64,000 nucleotides of DNA. Origin: Albidovulum litorale. GTDB lineage: Bacteria > Pseudomonadota > Alphaproteobacteria > Rhodobacterales > Rhodobacteraceae. The stretch covers positions 62,001-126,000 of the forward strand of contig NZ_JAOWKZ010000004.1 of assembly GCF_025751495.1 (NCBI RefSeq), given 5' to 3'. This document shows positions 61,491 to 64,000 of the stretch, one piece after another. How positions within the stretch are numbered: the stretch's first letter is position 1; each line of letters begins with the position of its first letter. The position numbers and the translations under genes are program-made. Under the pieces are notes generated by a model, which made no database searches, was not told the DNA's origin, and saw only the letters and a program-made list of their open reading frames with translations.

Positions 61491-61910
61491 ATGCTACGCA
61501 TCATTGACGATATCGTTCTGGCTGACTGGGAACTGACCGAGAGCTTCTCGCGCTCTTCCGGGCCCGGCGGGCAGAACGTGAACAAAGTCGAGACCGCTGT
61601 TGAGCTGAGATTTGAGGCAGAGCGCAGCCCCAATCTGACCGACGCGGTGAAGAAACGGCTGAAACGTCTCGCCGGGCGGCGTTGGACACTGGACGGCGCG
61701 ATCGTGATCCGCGCGGAGGAGACGCGCAGCCAGGCCCGCAACCGTGAAATCGCGCGTGAGCGACTGGTCGAACTGGTGCGCGAGGCTCTGGTTGCACCTA
61801 AAAGACGGATCGCGACTAAGCCGACATTGGGAAGCCAGAGGCGGCGGCTTGCTGCGAAGACAGCGCGTGGTCAGGTGAAGGCGCTGCGTGGCAAGATCGA
61901 AGACGAATAA
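61491..61910 (+). CDS. arfB: Peptidyl-tRNA hydrolase rescuing stalled ribosomes (ArfB)
   Basis: 139 aa class I release-factor-like protein with the catalytic GGQ in SRSSGPGGQNVNKVETAVEL (about residue 29) and the basic C-terminal tail (KTARGQVKALRGKIEDE) that enters the empty mRNA channel. It frees peptides from non-stop ribosomes without codon recognition. Start 61491 gives the usual length; an ATG at 61479 is possible. Confidence 0.88.
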   Translation: MLRIIDDIVLADWELTESFSRSSGPGGQNVNKVETAVELRFEAERSPNLTDAVKKRLKRLAGRRWTLDGAIVIRAEETRSQARNREIARERLVELVREALVAPKRRIATKPTLGSQRRRLAAKTARGQVKALRGKIEDE

Positions 61911-62029
61911 GCGGTTTTGGCCGCCCTTTGTGGATCAAAGCGGTCTGGTGCGATGAGAATACTTGCGGTTTAGCGGAATAGCGCTGACAACGATGCTTAT
62001 AGGCGCTTATTGGGACAAGTACGTTTGAG

Positions 62030-63448
62030 ATGTTGAAGAAAGCCCTCATGCTCGTTTCGGGCAATGCCTTCGGGTCGGCGCTTCTTCTTTTGCGCAATCT
62101 GATCGTCGCGCGCCTGATCAGCCCCGAAGACTACGGTATCGCCGCAACATTCGCGATTTCAATGTCGCTGGTCGAGATGCTGTCTTATCTCGGTCTGAAC
62201 CAGATGATCGTTGTCGACAAGGATGGCGACGATGAACACATGCAGAATGCATTGCAGGGATTTCAGCTTCTGCGCGGGATATTTTCCAGCACGGTCCTGT
62301 TCCTGATCGCCGTGCCCTATGCGCGATTTCTGGATATCGAACACGTCGCCTGGGCCTATCAAGTCATCGCATTGATTCCGCTGATCAGCGGGCTTCAGCA
62401 TTACGATATGCACCGCCTGAAGCGGCATCTGAAGTTTGGACCATCTGTCATTGCGCAGGCCGTTCCGCCGTTGGTTTCGGTGCTCGCGCTCTGGCCGCTG
62501 GCGCTGATCTTCGATGACTACAGGATCATGCTTGTGGCACTCCTGGTTCAGGCGGTCGCCTTGGTTGCATTGTCCCACCTGACTGCCGAACGGCGCTACC
62601 GGCTTCAATTCGACATCGCGATCATGCGCAGCGCGACAAAGTTCGGCTGGCCGCTGCTTCTGAACGGTATCCTTCTTTTCGGCGTCTTCAACGGAGAAAG
62701 ACTGATTGTTGGCCGGGAACTCGGGATGGGCCAGCTTGCAATCTTTTCCATGGCCATGACCCTTACCCTGACACCGACGCTGGTGCTGGCGGGGGCATGC
62801 CAGTCGCTGTTTCTGCCGCAGCTTTCCGGGGCGCTCGACAAACCGGGATCATTCCGCTGGCTCGGTGTTGCCTCGATCGAGGCAGGGCTTGCCATCGGCC
62901 TTCTTCTGATTTTGGGTGTTGTACTTTTAGGCGGGCCGCTGGTCCATCTGCTACTCGGGGACAAGTACCTGCCGATACTGAATATCCTTGTCCCGATTGC
63001 GGTCGTTCAGGCGATCCGCGTGATGAAATCGGGCAGTTCGACTGTGGCGCTTGCCAAGAAGATGTCCGGCAACTCGGCAGTTTCAAACCTGTTCCGCGTG
63101 ATCTCGTTGCCGGTGTCCTGGGTCGCGCTCATCCAGACCGGAGAGGTCATGATGGTGATTTACATCGCCATGGCAGCCGAGGTTTTGGGATACCTCGTTT
63201 CAGTCTATCTGGTCGTCAAGCGAACGGAACTGACCTTGTCACCGCTGATCGTCCCTTCTGTTGTGGCCGCCCTGACCTGCATTGCTGCACTTGTGAGCGA
63301 CTGGAACTATCCGCCAGAGCCTCATCTCGGCCCACATCTGCAGCACGGGTCGATGTGGCTGGTCGTTGCCTGCGGGCTTACCTCGCTGGCACTGATGTCC
63401 AATCTGCGCGGCTATCTGATACGTACCCTGCTTCGCCGCGAGCGGTAA
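62030..63448 (+). CDS. Polysaccharide flippase (MATE/Wzx-like)
   Basis: 472 aa with about 13-14 membrane helices; the N-terminal GSALLLLRNLIVARLISPED is typical of PF13440/PST flippases, followed by repeated LSYLGLNQMIVVDK, FSMAMTLTLTPTLVLAG segments. Moves undecaprenyl-linked oligosaccharide across the inner membrane. With the downstream acyltransferase it begins a polysaccharide locus that continues past the window. Confidence 0.86.
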   Translation: MLKKALMLVSGNAFGSALLLLRNLIVARLISPEDYGIAATFAISMSLVEMLSYLGLNQMIVVDKDGDDEHMQNALQGFQLLRGIFSSTVLFLIAVPYARFLDIEHVAWAYQVIALIPLISGLQHYDMHRLKRHLKFGPSVIAQAVPPLVSVLALWPLALIFDDYRIMLVALLVQAVALVALSHLTAERRYRLQFDIAIMRSATKFGWPLLLNGILLFGVFNGERLIVGRELGMGQLAIFSMAMTLTLTPTLVLAGACQSLFLPQLSGALDKPGSFRWLGVASIEAGLAIGLLLILGVVLLGGPLVHLLLGDKYLPILNILVPIAVVQAIRVMKSGSSTVALAKKMSGNSAVSNLFRVISLPVSWVALIQTGEVMMVIYIAMAAEVLGYLVSVYLVVKRTELTLSPLIVPSVVAALTCIAALVSDWNYPPEPHLGPHLQHGSMWLVVACGLTSLALMSNLRGYLIRTLLRRER

Positions 63449-63466
63449 GCTCGCCGTAACACACGG

Positions 63467-64000
63467 CTAGTGGCCCGTGCCGGCTTCGGGAATCCGCCGC
63501 TGTCCGACGACTTTCGCCGGATTGCCTGCCACGATGGCAAAGGCCGGAACATCCCTACGCACCACTGCACCCGCGCCTACGATCGCGTATTCGCCGATAG
63601 TCACGCCTGCCAGAACGACTGCACCATAGCCTAGCCAGACGTCGCGGCCGATCGTGATGTCGGCCTCATCCATTGCCTGTTCGGTAACCGGGCTGCCGTC
63701 GTTATAGCGATAGGTCGCGGCTGTGATCATGACGGACGGCGCGATCAGGACATCCGCTTCGATCACGATGCGGCCCGTGCCGGGGCCGGCCCAGATGCTT
63801 GTATTGGCGCCGATAGTCACGCCGTGCCCAAGTGAGATGTTGCGGCCATTGGCGAAACTCGCCGTCGGGCTGATGCGTTGGGTTCCGGTACGCTTCGTCT
63901 GACGCAACTCCGCGACGTGGGAATAGTTATAGTAGTTCAGAACTTTCAGCCCATGCGCATAGGCCCGTGGATCGAGAACCGAGCGGATCAGGCGCAGGAA
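63467..64000 (-). CDS. Hexapeptide-repeat acyltransferase, 5' end outside window
   Basis: Partial gene, 177 residues visible before the stop at 63467; the frame is open to the right edge (…SVLDPRAYAHGLKVLNYYNY). Left-handed beta-helix repeats: SLGHGVTIGANTSIWA, RIVIEADVLIAPSVMI, ITIGRDVWLGYGAVVLAGVT and IGEYAIVGAGAVVRRD; catalytic-type His in NISLGHG and NPAKVVG at the end. A CysE/LacA-like O-acetyltransferase for a polysaccharide is the best guess. A TTG codon at 63907 is not needed as a start. Confidence 0.84.
   Translation of the reverse strand, partial: FLRLIRSVLDPRAYAHGLKVLNYYNYSHVAELRQTKRTGTQRISPTASFANGRNISLGHGVTIGANTSIWAGPGTGRIVIEADVLIAPSVMITAATYRYNDGSPVTEQAMDEADITIGRDVWLGYGAVVLAGVTIGEYAIVGAGAVVRRDVPAFAIVAGNPAKVVGQRRIPEAGTGH

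Overview
The window looks like a chromosomal segment of a GC-rich alphaproteobacterium of the Rhodobacterales (Paracoccaceae/Rhodobacteraceae type). The pointers are a Rhodobacter-type porin, the leuS-lptE-holA block, a DUF3576 lipoprotein, an IalB-family protein, an MbfA-type ferritin/VIT protein with an Irr-like palindrome, and TRAP transport. Family assignments come from reading the translated sequence; no searches were run.

Region 1 (1-10.7 kb) is the most distinctive part. It holds a compact oxygen-control module: a FixK-like Crp/Fnr regulator without N-terminal cysteines, a divergent OmpR-type response regulator, and a convergent PAS-HisKA-HATPase-REC hybrid kinase. The kinase PAS domain keeps the haem-ligand His, the second His and the Arg of FixL at the FixL spacing. 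This layout matches the hFixL-FxkR-FixK cascade known from some rhizobia. A TGTATC-N4-TGTATC direct repeat upstream of fixK is a candidate FxkR site. Three FNR/FixK-type palindromes sit among the surrounding genes (Hsp20, bactofilin-like membrane protein, site-2 protease with CBS domains, small membrane protein, sulfurtransferase plus acyl-adenylate ligase). Two members of the island (DUF2267, Lnt-like) are decayed.

Region 2 (10.8-15 kb) is a scar. An IS3-type element, with a nonsense codon in its transposase and no visible target duplication, abuts a 5'-truncated HlyD-type secretion adaptor. A small membrane protein and a SARP/TolB-like/TPR regulator follow.

Region 3 (15-32 kb) is catabolic. 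The methionine gamma-lyase locus mdeB-mdeA/mdeR is followed by an M20 amidohydrolase, diaminopropionate ammonia-lyase and an M24 peptidase. Then come an RpiR regulator, an N-formylglutamate amidohydrolase-like enzyme, a DctQMP TRAP transporter, a glutamine-synthetase-like ligase, an aldehyde dehydrogenase and an iron alcohol dehydrogenase. The second set looks like a gamma-glutamylation route for an imported amine or amino alcohol.

Region 4 (32-64 kb) is mostly housekeeping and envelope: YjbH/YjbF exopolysaccharide proteins, a formate/nitrite transporter, NYN-LOTUS protein, TetR regulator, MbfA, an iodotyrosine-deiodinase-like flavoprotein, FghA, SthA, HolA-LptE-LeuS, porin, a TPR-sulfotransferase, YggS, asparaginase, SerB/SerC/SerA and ArfB. 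A polysaccharide locus (flippase, acyltransferase) runs off the right edge. I saw no rRNA, tRNA or CRISPR array.
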